Counted from the stretch's first letter, positions 17,377-26,271 are shown. The stretch: 64,000 nucleotides of DNA from Verrucomicrobiaceae bacterium (GCA_027486585.1 JAIXOU010000064.1:1-64000); one strand, 5' to 3'. A program made the numbers and translations. The notes: generated by a model from the sequence alone, not told the origin.

Positions 17377-18171
17377 GTGCTGATCGTGATCAAGGACTTC
17401 GAATTGATTGAACTCATTGCAAAAAGCTCTCGTAGCACGATTCATCGCGCTCGTGATTGCCGCAGCGGCGAGATCTTTGCAATCAAGCTATTGCCAGAGT
17501 CCTGCATCGAGACAGCCTGGAAAAGAGAGGCCACTGCGCTCACACAGATCCAGCACGAGCACATCATCCAAATGCATGAAAGCGGCCTTTGTGAAGGCGG
17601 CGCTTATTTAGCTTTAGAATGGTTGTCAGCGGCCGATCTCAGTTCAGTCGTAAGTGAGCAGCCGATGCCGATGAGTGAGTTTTCACGGCTCGTGAAGCAG
17701 TCGCTCTGCGCTCTTTCGGCCGTGCATCAGGCGGGCTATCTGCATCGGGACATCAAGCCTGAAAACCTCATGCAATCTAAATCGGGTGACTGGAAGTTGA
17801 TCGACTTTGGTGAAGCTCGACCGCTCTTAGAGGCTACTCAGCAGGCCATGATCGGCTCCATTTACTTCATGGCTCCTGAGCAGTTTGGGCAGGCACCTCT
17901 CACACCTCGCACGGACCTTTACTCTCTTGGATGCACCTTTTATCGGGCAGTCACGGGGCGTTACCTGCATGACGGAGATACCACGGCCCAAGTCATCGCC
18001 AGCCACCTGCATCCTAGCCCGATCACTCTTCAGAACCAACCTCCCAGGCTCCCGATGCAGCTCGCCCAGTGGCTACAGACGCTGGTTTCTCGTCAACCCT
18101 CCGGTCGTCCCATCTCTGCCCAATGGGCCTTAGAGCAGTTTGATACAATAAACATCAACGCCCACAGTTGA
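17377..18171 (+). CDS. Small Ser/Thr protein kinase without accessory domain
   Basis: This 264-residue protein is a bare Hanks-type kinase domain. It has the invariant Lys (FAIKLLPE), catalytic loop HRDIKPENL, DFGEA (metal site, DFG with Glu after), MAPEQ and a C-lobe ending with NINAHS. The Gly-rich loop is degenerate (IAKSSRSTIHRA). It starts with GTG at 17377, just upstream of tRNA-Cys and divergent from the sulfatase. There is no membrane anchor or sensor domain, so it is probably cytoplasmic; its partner is unknown. Confidence 0.85.
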   Translation: MLIVIKDFELIELIAKSSRSTIHRARDCRSGEIFAIKLLPESCIETAWKREATALTQIQHEHIIQMHESGLCEGGAYLALEWLSAADLSSVVSEQPMPMSEFSRLVKQSLCALSAVHQAGYLHRDIKPENLMQSKSGDWKLIDFGEARPLLEATQQAMIGSIYFMAPEQFGQAPLTPRTDLYSLGCTFYRAVTGRYLHDGDTTAQVIASHLHPSPITLQNQPPRLPMQLAQWLQTLVSRQPSGRPISAQWALEQFDTININAHS

Positions 18172-18217
18172 CACCACCTAACGCCGCACTTAGAATCACT
18201 CTCGCTCAAGAGCGAAT

Positions 18218-18292
18218 GGCGGGGTAGCAAAGTGGTAATGCACTGGTCTGCAAAACCGGTATGCGCGGGTTCAATTCCCGCCCCCGCCTCCA
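18218..18292 (+). tRNA. tRNA-Cys (GCA)
   Basis: The cloverleaf is complete: acceptor GGCGGGG/CCCCGCC, D stem GCA/TGC, and anticodon stem CTGGT/ACCGG with loop CTGCAAA, anticodon GCA. The T arm is GCGGG-TTCAATT-CCCGC. The discriminator U and an encoded CCA are at the 3' end. It sits at the junction between the core-like left part and the accessory right part. Confidence 0.95.
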
Positions 18293-18488
18293 CTTGTTGA
18301 AAATCAACGAGTTAAATCTAATCAAATTTAAGTAATGACTCGGATGATCACGTGTGTCAGCAACTGACAAAATAGTGGAAGTAGTCAAGCAAGTCACCAC
18401 GCAACCCAAAACAGGGAGCGTTTTTGGTCACTTTGATTCCACGACCTTGATCCCGAAGAAACATCACTAAACGCTCTGAAACAACTTA

Positions 18489-18733
18489 TTAGCGCTCTAG
18501 ATGGGCTGTTAGATTCGCGAATTCAGAAGTGTCATGGAGCCACCCCGTTTCTCTGGCCCACGATACCAAGGATTTGGACTGGAGATTGAACCATTCCGCC
18601 TCATCTGTTCGAGCGCTTGTTCCTGTGTCAAGGTATTGGCAGCGAGCCTTGAACTCTCTAATCGCATCTGAACAAGTCGCGCCCGCGTCATAACCTTGAT
18701 GCCGGATGGGGTGATGATTTCTTCTGTAATCAT
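18489..18733 (-). pseudogene. Frameshifted short gene, unrecognised
   Basis: Two overlapping minus-strand frames each look protein-like over part of their length. One gives MITEEIITPSGIKVMTRARL... up to about ALEQMRR. The +1 frame then continues as DEAEWFNLQSKSLVSWARETGWLHD... to a stop at 18489. A single frameshift near 18590-18610 would join them into one protein of about 80 residues. It lies between tRNA-Cys and the higBA scar. No family recognised, and both frames could also be chance. Confidence 0.35.
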
Positions 18734-18752
18734 TTAAATCCAAGGTGAGCCC

Positions 18753-18900
18753 TAATGGGCTTGGAGATTGAGTCAGACTTCGGCCAGCTAGAAGTAGCGG
18801 GCGAGGCGTAGTGCGGTGTCGGCGGTGATGGATCACTTGCTTGGAGGAGCACGAAGCTGAGCGAGCTTGCGCAGGGCGGATGCTGGATGTCTGGCGGTGT
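18753..18900 (-). pseudogene. Remnant of a higBA toxin-antitoxin pair
   Basis: 18753-18840 matches the C-terminal coding half of the intact higA at 48609-48700 (taatgggcttggagattgag..., with few differences). 18848-18900 matches an internal part of higB at 49010-49063 (aagctgagcgag.ttgcgcagggcgg). About 310 bases between those points are missing, so this is a deletion scar of a second higBA copy on the same strand. It abuts the stop of eutBC at 18908. Confidence 0.75.
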
Positions 18901-18907
18901 CTGACCA

Positions 18908-21112
18908 CTAAGACATCAGTTTTTGCTGCAAAAGATTTTCCAGACGATTGCCTGCTGCTTGGTGATGTAACATTGCGCGCACTTTCCCCGCAATCACGCT
19001 GCCGCCTTCGATAGGCGGCAAGCCACCACTGTAAATGTTGGAAATCACGGTGTACTCATACTCGATGGCCGGGTTGCCGCTGAACGTTGCCGCAGCTTTT
19101 TGAGTCGCAGCATCGGGCAGGCGGTAGGCAAGATAAGCTGACATACTGCGCGAGGCGAGCGCATCGCCACCAGGCCGTTCGCCGATGAGGGTAATGACAA
19201 CTTTTGGCCTGAGTGCTTCACCCACCGCTTCTGCCAGCTTGACGCGGCCATAGTGGGCAAGGATCGGTTGGCCAAAGCTCAGGTCATGGCCCGCAAGACC
19301 GTCGAGTAGCACGGGTAACAGATCAGGGATGTTATGATGGATGGCTTCTGCACTTAGGCCATCTGAAATCAGTATCTGCACATCATAAGGTTCGGGGCTT
19401 AGCTGCAGCAATTCGGCCTCATCCAGGCGGCTACCTAACGCGGGGTCACTCAAATGCTCGTTTTTGCTGGTTGCCAGCGTATGCAACTCACGCAAGGCGA
19501 TGCCCGAAATCTCTGCCGGCCTCAGTTCGGCATAAATCGCCTCGCGGCCTATGGCCTGATTGGATTTCATGTGGCGCGACACGCGGTTGGCGGGGCGTGG
19601 GCCGGCGTTTTCAAAGCCGTAGATGGCGGGCACCGATTCCTGCAGACGCTGGAATTCACTATCGGACTGGCAGAATATTCTGGGGTTACCCCAATGGACC
19701 CCACGCTTTACTTCTCCATCTGCGCTACGCTCGAAAATGCCGCGTGAAATAGCCCATTCAAGAAATTCGGGTGCGGGTTTCAAATCATAAATCTCGCGCA
19801 GAGTCTGGTCATCATGGCCGCTGGTATCGAAATATGCCAGCATGCGATCGGTGCCCAAGTAAACATCCATGAAGAAGTTAGCGCCTGCCGCAGTGAGTAA
19901 CTCGGTGGCCATCTGCTGGCCTTCGAGCGTGATTTGCGAATGCAGAGTATAGCAGGGCGCCATGCCCATGGGCAGCCCCAGCATTTTCCCCATGAAATGA
20001 TCCTGCAGGCAGGAGTAAATCATCTCGTGATTATCAAGATGGGTTTCAGGGCCGATGAAGCCGGTGACGTTGTTGACCATGAATGGCTTGTAGCGTCGAG
20101 CCAAGCCATAGCACAGCGCTTCGGTAGTCGCCATGTCAATGCCCTCATGCTTGCCATAGCTGAACTCGCTACCCTGCCCGGTCTCGAAATACATGAAGTT
20201 TTCAGCTACCTCGGCCAAGGGACCGCGCTGCAGCATGGTATGGTAAGCATGATCCAGCAGTTCTACTGTAACGTCAAACTCATCGGTAAGCGTGCGCTCA
20301 GTGCCCGCTAGGCTTTGAAACATGATCTCTACCGGCGCACCTTCTTCCAAGCAGGCCAGCTGGGTTTTAATGTGTGACAGCACGCATATCTGAGTGGGCG
20401 CGCCGGTATTTTTCCTCACTTGATCGAGGTGATACAACGTCGCACTGATATTAGCCACCGTATCGATGGCGGGATTGAGCCCAACAAGGGCATCGCCCGA
20501 GCCGGTGCTCAGGCCGGCATAAATGAGCATGGTGAGGCCACTGAGGTTATCGGTGGGGTGGTTAGGCTGCAAACGTGAAGACAGCGTTCCGGGCAAACCC
20601 ATCACGGTTCGGGCTTTGGAAGCTGCGCCACGCTTGAGTTTTTTGGCGAGAAAAATCAGCTCGTGTGTGTCTAATAACTTGGTTAGCGCAGCGACCATCA
20701 CGCCGGTTAGCGCAGAACCCACCTGCCGGATCCGCTCGCCAGTGGCGCGCAGCAAATCATCCTTTAACTCACCCAGCGTGAGGTTGGCAATATCGGCAAA
20801 CACCACGTGATCAATATCGTAATTAACGCGCATGACGCTATCGATGCTGCCCCGTGCGGTCGTCAGTGGTTGATCAAACAGATGCTGCAATGTCATCTTT
20901 GAGACCACGGCGCGCGCAGCCTCGCGCATCACTTCATCTTCCGCCGCCAGTCCGGCCTTGCGATCACCCGCTTTGCTGATATCGGCGGCACCCAGCACAT
21001 GTTTCAGATCACGGAAAGTAAAGGATCTGTCATGCAGATTGATCCTGTAAGTCTGCGGTGCTTGAGGTTCAGGCAACTTGATTTCATCTAACGGTAATAG
21101 TGGTTTCATCAT
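18908..21112 (-). CDS. eutBC: Ethanolamine ammonia-lyase, EutB and EutC subunits fused
   Basis: This adenosylcobalamin-dependent enzyme splits ethanolamine to acetaldehyde and ammonia. Residues about 20-480 are the large subunit EutB (EGAPVEIMFQSLAGTE, FETGQGSEFSYGKHEGIDM, NNVTGFIGPETHLDNHEM). Residues about 515-730 are the small subunit EutC (ILISDGLSAEA, IGERPGGDALASRSMSAYLAYR, VISNIYSGGLPPIEGG). In most bacteria they are separate genes, so the fusion is unusual, though the linker region is plausible. EutA and a permease follow the same orientation upstream. No shell or aldehyde dehydrogenase genes are nearby. Confidence 0.93.
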   Translation of the reverse strand: MMKPLLPLDEIKLPEPQAPQTYRINLHDRSFTFRDLKHVLGAADISKAGDRKAGLAAEDEVMREAARAVVSKMTLQHLFDQPLTTARGSIDSVMRVNYDIDHVVFADIANLTLGELKDDLLRATGERIRQVGSALTGVMVAALTKLLDTHELIFLAKKLKRGAASKARTVMGLPGTLSSRLQPNHPTDNLSGLTMLIYAGLSTGSGDALVGLNPAIDTVANISATLYHLDQVRKNTGAPTQICVLSHIKTQLACLEEGAPVEIMFQSLAGTERTLTDEFDVTVELLDHAYHTMLQRGPLAEVAENFMYFETGQGSEFSYGKHEGIDMATTEALCYGLARRYKPFMVNNVTGFIGPETHLDNHEMIYSCLQDHFMGKMLGLPMGMAPCYTLHSQITLEGQQMATELLTAAGANFFMDVYLGTDRMLAYFDTSGHDDQTLREIYDLKPAPEFLEWAISRGIFERSADGEVKRGVHWGNPRIFCQSDSEFQRLQESVPAIYGFENAGPRPANRVSRHMKSNQAIGREAIYAELRPAEISGIALRELHTLATSKNEHLSDPALGSRLDEAELLQLSPEPYDVQILISDGLSAEAIHHNIPDLLPVLLDGLAGHDLSFGQPILAHYGRVKLAEAVGEALRPKVVITLIGERPGGDALASRSMSAYLAYRLPDAATQKAAATFSGNPAIEYEYTVISNIYSGGLPPIEGGSVIAGKVRAMLHHQAAGNRLENLLQQKLMS

Positions 21113-21142
21113 AGCCTTCTGAAGTCGGTATTTTCAGTGCAT

Positions 21143-22609
21143 TCAATGCAAGCCGAAAAACGAAATTGGCACAATCTGCCGATGCATGCAGCCAATATTG
21201 ACGAAATGCGCATTGCGAATGGGCACTTCATCAATCACCACTAAATGGTGGCCAGACTTTGTCCAGTTGGTCGCATAATTACCAAGTGCTTGGCCGATAT
21301 TGGCTTCTATCAGGATCACCAGTGGCTGGGAACCAGGATATTGGCTTGCGGTCAGAGCCTGCGCTAAGTGCTGACCCAGCAGGCGAACCTGCTTTAAATC
21401 CGCCTTCTCAGCACTGGCTGACAAAATCTGGATGCAGGCCCCTTGTTCACGTTTCTTTGCCAGCTCCAATGCTGCCAGCCATTGTGCCTGCGAGGCCTGC
21501 ATGGATAGTTTGCTCACGATGGGCAAATCATATAGCGGCAAGCACTCCGAGCGCGGCAGAAAGAGGGTCGTACCTGATATTTCTGTGCTATGCAACGTGA
21601 GCCCATACACGGTGGCACGGCCCTGGTTTTCTGGGACATGACTGGCCAAGTCAGCCGATAACAGCGGCGAATTCGCAATCGCCACTGCCAGGTCGATGCC
21701 GAAATCCCCATAAAAGGTCGTGGCAGGCAAAGCCTCGCCTGCGATGTGCCGATAAAGCAATTCACCCACGCCGCCAGAAAACGTGAGTTTGGCGACTGAT
21801 AATTCAGGTCTGGCTGACAATGCGATCTGCTCATGCTGACGCGCAACCGTTGTGGAAAAAAACTGGTGTTCACCCAGCACGATGGCCTCCAAAGCCCGGC
21901 AGTAGTAGCGCATAATCTGCTCGCATTCGTGCGCATCGAGGCTATCCCCCACACGTTTGTTGATGCCGAGTTCATCAAGCAAGGAAAGGCCGTAATCCGA
22001 AATGGCCGTGAGCTGGTAAATGCCGGGCACAAACTGGAAATGTCGGGCACCGATGAAATAGCAGCCTGTAGCCAGCACATCTCCCTGCAATCCCAAAGCC
22101 ACATTGGTGGTGCCACCACCAATATCAAAATTGAGTATAGGTATTTCGGGGTGATAACGACTTAAGGCCGAGCAACTGCCCATGAACGCAAGCCAAGACT
22201 CCAGGCAAGGGTCTTGAGCAGTCGCAATCACGGTTTCACCAACCCATTGTCTGATCTGCCCGATGAGCGCAGCAGCATTGTTCTTTTGTGCAGCGAGACC
22301 TGTGATAATGGAACCGCCTGCGAATATAGCTGGCACCCCGGAAATCTCATCCAAGGCCAGACCACTTTGCGCCAACCAGCCTGCTATCAGTTTTGCCACT
22401 GCGGCTGCATCAATAGTATGATTGATGAAAGGCGTAAAAACCGGCGCTGAACGGAAAATGACGCTTGGTTCGCTAAACTCCATGCGGCCAGTCACGCTGT
22501 TGGTGGTGACATAGGCCTCTGCAACCATTGCGCTGCAGGTGGTTGAGCCGAAATCGAGTCCCAGCAATTTGACACGTGGATTGTCTATGGCAGGCACAGA
22601 GGTAGTCAT
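21143..22609 (-). CDS. eutA: Ethanolamine ammonia-lyase reactivating factor EutA
   Basis: This 488-residue protein has the actin/Hsp70-like ATPase fold of EutA: phosphate-1 LGLDFGSTTCSAMVAEA at the N-terminus and a second phosphate motif FDIGGGTTNVALG near residue 165. An adenosine-type motif follows (KLTFSGGVGELLYRH). EutA removes damaged cobalamin from EutBC using ATP. The position directly upstream of eutBC supports the call. Confidence 0.92.
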   Translation of the reverse strand: MTTSVPAIDNPRVKLLGLDFGSTTCSAMVAEAYVTTNSVTGRMEFSEPSVIFRSAPVFTPFINHTIDAAAVAKLIAGWLAQSGLALDEISGVPAIFAGGSIITGLAAQKNNAAALIGQIRQWVGETVIATAQDPCLESWLAFMGSCSALSRYHPEIPILNFDIGGGTTNVALGLQGDVLATGCYFIGARHFQFVPGIYQLTAISDYGLSLLDELGINKRVGDSLDAHECEQIMRYYCRALEAIVLGEHQFFSTTVARQHEQIALSARPELSVAKLTFSGGVGELLYRHIAGEALPATTFYGDFGIDLAVAIANSPLLSADLASHVPENQGRATVYGLTLHSTEISGTTLFLPRSECLPLYDLPIVSKLSMQASQAQWLAALELAKKREQGACIQILSASAEKADLKQVRLLGQHLAQALTASQYPGSQPLVILIEANIGQALGNYATNWTKSGHHLVVIDEVPIRNAHFVNIGCMHRQIVPISFFGLH

Positions 22610-22657
22610 AATGAATGTTCATGAGGAACCGTTCCTCACAAGCGCTTCTTTAAAGGT

Positions 22658-24118
22658 TTATTCTTTGATGCTAGGTGGACCCTTGAAGCGTTTGGATTCA
22701 CCGAATACAAACCAGAATGCAGCCATAACAATGAGCATGGTGATAACCAAATGCAGCACTTTTTCATTCGGCGGCTGTATGCCAACAAAAACCAGAAAAG
22801 CACCACCCAAAACCGCCAGGCCAGCGATCAGCTTGGAAGCAGCACCTAGATTAAAGGGCCCTTTGACTGTCCAGGTTTTGCCTTCGGCCAGAATGCCGGC
22901 AGCGATTGGCATCACGTAGGATAGATACAAGAACACTGCAGAGCCTGTTGAAAGCACCAAGAAGGCATCACTGTATAACGTCGCTGAAATGGCCAATAGG
23001 GCTGATACCCACACTGCAGCCACTGGGGTCTTCAGGGTAGGATTGACGGTGCGCAGAAAATTGGATGCAGGTAAACCGCCATCACGTGCAAACGCATACA
23101 TCATGCGCGAACATGAGGTCAGACAGGCTAGACCACAGAGGAAATTAACGATAAAAATACCGATTCCAAAGCCAATCCTTAAGCCAGGAGGCAAGGAAGT
23201 TAATAAGGACTCAAAGAAGCCCATGCCCTGTTTGACCCCTTCGGCAAGGTCAGGCATCACCAGAACAAACGTGCTGATCATGACATAGCCGAAAATAGCT
23301 GAATACACGACTGACTTGACGATGCTCTTTGGCACGGTTTTGGCCGCACCCTTGGTTTCCTCTGAGATGTGGGCGGAAGCATCAAAACCAGTGATGGTAT
23401 ACACCGTGAGCAATAAACCGCTCAGGAAAGGAAAAATCATGCCCTCGCTTCTAGGCCAGACGCTACCTTCGGCACCAGTAAAATTAGTGAACGTAAACAG
23501 ACGGGAAAAATCCAGGCCATGCGGGTTATAGCCTAACAATGAAACAATCAAAGCTAAGGCCAACAGGAAGATTAAGTACCCAGAGAAGTCCGTGATTTTG
23601 GTGGTGAATTTTGGGAAGCGATAAACCAATACAGCTTGAGCTGCCGTAATGACCGCGATGAACGGAGTTGGCCCTAGGTCCATACCAAGCAAAGGCTCTA
23701 TAAGCGTTTTGTAAAACGGATCGTAGACGCCGTAATTGACTGAAGCCACCGAGAAAATCAGGCCCAGCAGGTTAAGCCATGCAGTGCACCAGCCAAAACC
23801 TTTACCCCCAAGGATAGAGCCCCAGTGGTAAAGTCCACCCGCGGTCGGGTAACTGGAAGCAATTTGCGCCATGGCCAGCGCAACGATAAAGGCAAATAAA
23901 CCACCAACCAACCAGCCTATGCCTACAGAGGCACCGCCGCCGGCACCCAAAGCTTGCGGGAAAGCAGTAATGCCGCCGGCAAGGATACAGATGATTGAAA
24001 AGGAAAGAGCGAAATTGGAAAAACCGCTCATGTGTCGATTTAGTTCCTGATCGTAGCCCAACTTTTTTAATTGCGCGGCATCATCTAAAGTTGATTCGAT
24101 CTGATTATCACTGCTCAT
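22658..24118 (-). CDS. APC-superfamily permease, predicted ethanolamine/amino acid transporter
   Basis: This 486-residue protein has about 12 membrane segments. The APC start follows LGYDQELNRHMSGFSNFALSFSIICILAGGI, which matches the bacterial amino acid/choline/GABA branch. Its placement at the head of an eutA-eutBC operon suggests ethanolamine import, as with the Eat permease. The substrate is inferred from context only. Upstream lies an intergenic region of about 400 bases that must hold the operon promoter. Confidence 0.88.
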   Translation of the reverse strand: MSSDNQIESTLDDAAQLKKLGYDQELNRHMSGFSNFALSFSIICILAGGITAFPQALGAGGGASVGIGWLVGGLFAFIVALAMAQIASSYPTAGGLYHWGSILGGKGFGWCTAWLNLLGLIFSVASVNYGVYDPFYKTLIEPLLGMDLGPTPFIAVITAAQAVLVYRFPKFTTKITDFSGYLIFLLALALIVSLLGYNPHGLDFSRLFTFTNFTGAEGSVWPRSEGMIFPFLSGLLLTVYTITGFDASAHISEETKGAAKTVPKSIVKSVVYSAIFGYVMISTFVLVMPDLAEGVKQGMGFFESLLTSLPPGLRIGFGIGIFIVNFLCGLACLTSCSRMMYAFARDGGLPASNFLRTVNPTLKTPVAAVWVSALLAISATLYSDAFLVLSTGSAVFLYLSYVMPIAAGILAEGKTWTVKGPFNLGAASKLIAGLAVLGGAFLVFVGIQPPNEKVLHLVITMLIVMAAFWFVFGESKRFKGPPSIKE

Positions 24119-24516
24119 TTTGACTCCCTTTGATCCATTAGCTATGGGTGAATGGATTGTTTAATGCTGATAAGCCCTGCTCAAAGAACTTTTTCCAGGT
24201 TCATCCAGGAAAACGGTGCGACAGCAGAAGCAACGACCTGGTCTTGGATGAAGCTGACAGCCTGCGTTCCATGCGCGCCTCAACCGATGAATCCTGCGCC
24301 ACATCCAATTACGCAATCCCGACGCCTCCATGCGCCGGCAACTGTTCGCTCTTCATCTCTTCATCTCTTCATCTCTTCAACTCGTGTCTTTTCTGTTTAG
24401 TGATGGTTGGACGGTTTAAGTGGAGGCATCCTAGAGTCCCTCGTATCGAATCGATTGGGTCAATCCTTTCAGGTCAGGGAAGACCGTGGCAGGAGAGATG
24501 TCTAAACGGCAAAGGC
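24119..24516. other. Intergenic region upstream of the eut operon
   Basis: No convincing gene is seen. It contains a short tandem (CTCTTCAT, three and a bit copies near 24349-24375) and several short open frames in both strands without protein-like character. It must contain the eut promoter on the minus strand. I looked for a cobalamin-riboswitch core and did not see one. Confidence 0.5.
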
Positions 24517-25119
24517 TCACTTCCGTTCGATGAGTCGAATCAACCGTGCGTGTAAGCCAAGGCTGTTCATGAAGGCAATCTCCTCGCGTTGGCCATCGCT
24601 CAGGGGTTCCCCCGGCTTTTTGACCTCAACAAAACGCCCCATGTAGGCTTTCTGAGTGTTCCAATCACGAGCAAACAGAAAGAGATCAGGAACGCCAAAA
24701 ATGGTTGCATCGCTGTGTCGATCCACCAGTTGTTGCAATCGCTCCTGCCCGCAGATCGACCATAGAGCTTCCAGGGTAGCCAAAGAAGGAAGTGAATTCA
24801 AATAGGGTTGATTGTCCCCGCCTGCACGAAGTTCTTCACGTGAGTGCTGCAAAGCAGTCTCTGTCATTTTTGATGGCCAGGCTTCGCAATCACGACCAAG
24901 CGCAGAACTCAGAGCACGCCAAACATGTGGTCCCAGGCGAACTCCGCTGAAACTAGCATTTGGATGCTTTCTTTGACGCCATCGGATGAGGATGATGTCT
25001 TCAGGAATCGCAAATCTATCGTTACTTGGATCCACGAGGTATTTAACGCGGTTGCCCTCATTTTTCCGGCCATAAACGAGGTGGCTGATTCGCAGGGAGG
25101 GTTTGGTATCTTGGTCCAT
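24517..25119 (-). CDS. VRR-NUC family nuclease, copy 1
   Basis: This 200-residue protein ends in a VRR-NUC PD-(D/E)XK core: GVPDLFLF (catalytic Asp, about residue 147), GRFVEVKKP (Glu and Lys) and a Gln/Glu-rich helix (SDGQREEIAFMNSLGL). The first 120 residues are helical and unique, perhaps a substrate-binding part. VRR-NUC proteins cut branched or flap DNA, for example FAN1 and phage resolvases. The gene follows a metallopeptidase-like gene with 56 bases of spacing and has a close paralogue at 59343-59945. Confidence 0.8.
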   Translation of the reverse strand: MDQDTKPSLRISHLVYGRKNEGNRVKYLVDPSNDRFAIPEDIILIRWRQRKHPNASFSGVRLGPHVWRALSSALGRDCEAWPSKMTETALQHSREELRAGGDNQPYLNSLPSLATLEALWSICGQERLQQLVDRHSDATIFGVPDLFLFARDWNTQKAYMGRFVEVKKPGEPLSDGQREEIAFMNSLGLHARLIRLIERK

Positions 25120-25175
25120 GGCAGAGAATGAAATCGTGCAGATTGAATGTGATAATCTAGAGGTGCCTAGGATGA

Positions 25176-26063
25176 TTATTTTAGACCTGGTATCTCGTCA
25201 CTCGCCTGAATGTCGACTGGGTAGGGAAACGAGAGGCTCTGGATGTCAGCACGCAGTTTTTCCGCAGCGGCATGGGACAAGGGGGATCGTGACCCGAATT
25301 CAAACGCGCCCGGAATTGGAATGAAGGAGCAGTTTGAGGTGCTGATACCTGCATTTAGAAGCAGCGTCATCCCGTGATACCTCATGTTATCGTAATTTCG
25401 CCGAAACTCCAATAGGGCTCGGAGGCGATCCAGTTTTGATTCACCATCCACATGACTGCCTTTGGAAGCTACGGCTCCTTGTTTGTTTTTTTGAATCAAC
25501 TTAGCAGACTTTCTTCGCCTTTTGGGTTGCACAGGCCAGTCTGACTCAGATTGGCGATCATAAAGCCGATATCGATGAAAAAGCTGATTGATCGCACCAG
25601 CGATGAGACCTGCAGGATAACACACATGCTCCTCTGGATCTTCTTTATCAGGCCAGGATTTACGACCCGCAACCCGCCTTGCATAGGCATAGGCCGCGTG
25701 CACACTTTCATGGGTGATGTAATCCATACTCAAATGGCCCAGAACAAATCCTGCGACGCAAAAATAAACCGGGTCAATCTGCCAAACCGGTGGACGTCGA
25801 GGGGTGCCTTTGGGCGGATGAAAAGTGACAATGCTTGAGAGATCACTTACAATGGCTCGCACCGTGTCTTCCGGTGCCTTGCGGCGACCCAGCCCCAACC
25901 GCCAAAAACGCTGAAGAGCAGCCACATCACGAAAAACAAGAATCTTGGCTCTAAGTTTGGAACGACTGGAGACCCTGACATCGCCTGAAAAGACAATGCC
26001 TTCTGAGGCTGACAGGGTGGACCAATCAGTGGGTAAAGCAGGAGTGGCGAATCGGATTTGCAT
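25176..26063 (-). CDS. HEXXH metallopeptidase-like protein, copy 1
   Basis: From the ATG at 26063 (MQIRFATPALP) the protein is about 295 residues. Around residue 118 it has HESVH (HEXXH-type zinc site), followed about 20 residues later by EEHVCYPAGLIAGAI, whose Glu or His could be the third ligand. The C-terminal part is basic and helical (PKRRRKSAKLIQKNK). The gene could be a zinc protease activating the nuclease, or a metal-binding regulator. The ORF track start 26114 is also possible; the 79-bp identical leader lies between the two. Confidence 0.65.
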   Translation of the reverse strand: MQIRFATPALPTDWSTLSASEGIVFSGDVRVSSRSKLRAKILVFRDVAALQRFWRLGLGRRKAPEDTVRAIVSDLSSIVTFHPPKGTPRRPPVWQIDPVYFCVAGFVLGHLSMDYITHESVHAAYAYARRVAGRKSWPDKEDPEEHVCYPAGLIAGAINQLFHRYRLYDRQSESDWPVQPKRRRKSAKLIQKNKQGAVASKGSHVDGESKLDRLRALLEFRRNYDNMRYHGMTLLLNAGISTSNCSFIPIPGAFEFGSRSPLSHAAAEKLRADIQSLSFPYPVDIQASDEIPGLK

Positions 26064-26065
26064 GA

Positions 26066-26144
26066 GGAAGTCTGTGTTAAGGATGGAGAAGGGTGGCGGC
26101 AGGAAGGGCCGCATAAGGATAAATATAAACAGGCGCGCCCGTAC
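26066..26144 (-). promoter_or_regulatory. 79-bp leader block identical in both cassette copies
   Basis: This stretch, immediately upstream of the metallopeptidase ATG, is identical base for base to 60898-60976. Flanking coding DNA has many differences between copies. It contains the GC-rich palindrome GGCGCGCC, an AT-rich segment (GTTTATATTTATCC, minus strand) that could serve as a -10 element, and the alternative ATG. Confidence 0.6.
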
Positions 26145-26271
26145 GTGCGCGAGAGTCCAAGTGACTGGTGCGGTGTCTTTTCTCCACTCGTTGACTGATT
26201 GGAATCGGTTCCTTCATTGTCTTCTTCTCTGGCGCTGCGATTGCCGTGTAGATGTTTTTGTCGGTGAGCAT
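26077..26271 (-). CDS. Conserved leader peptide (MLTDKNIYTA), copy 1
   Basis: An open frame starts MLTDKNIYTAIAAPEKK. Copy 2 starts MISNKDIYTAKAAAK at 61095 but hits a stop after 23 codons. The conserved start suggests a translated leader or a decayed small gene ahead of the metallopeptidase. Copy 1 stays open for 64 codons and passes through the identical 79-bp block. Confidence 0.35.
   Translation of the reverse strand: MLTDKNIYTAIAAPEKKTMKEPIPISQRVEKRHRTSHLDSRARTGAPVYIYPYAALPAATLLHP

Noticed and set aside
24119-24516. Cobalamin riboswitch for the eut operon
   Set aside because: I searched the minus-strand leader by eye for the B12-box pattern and saw none; a covariance-model search would be decisive.
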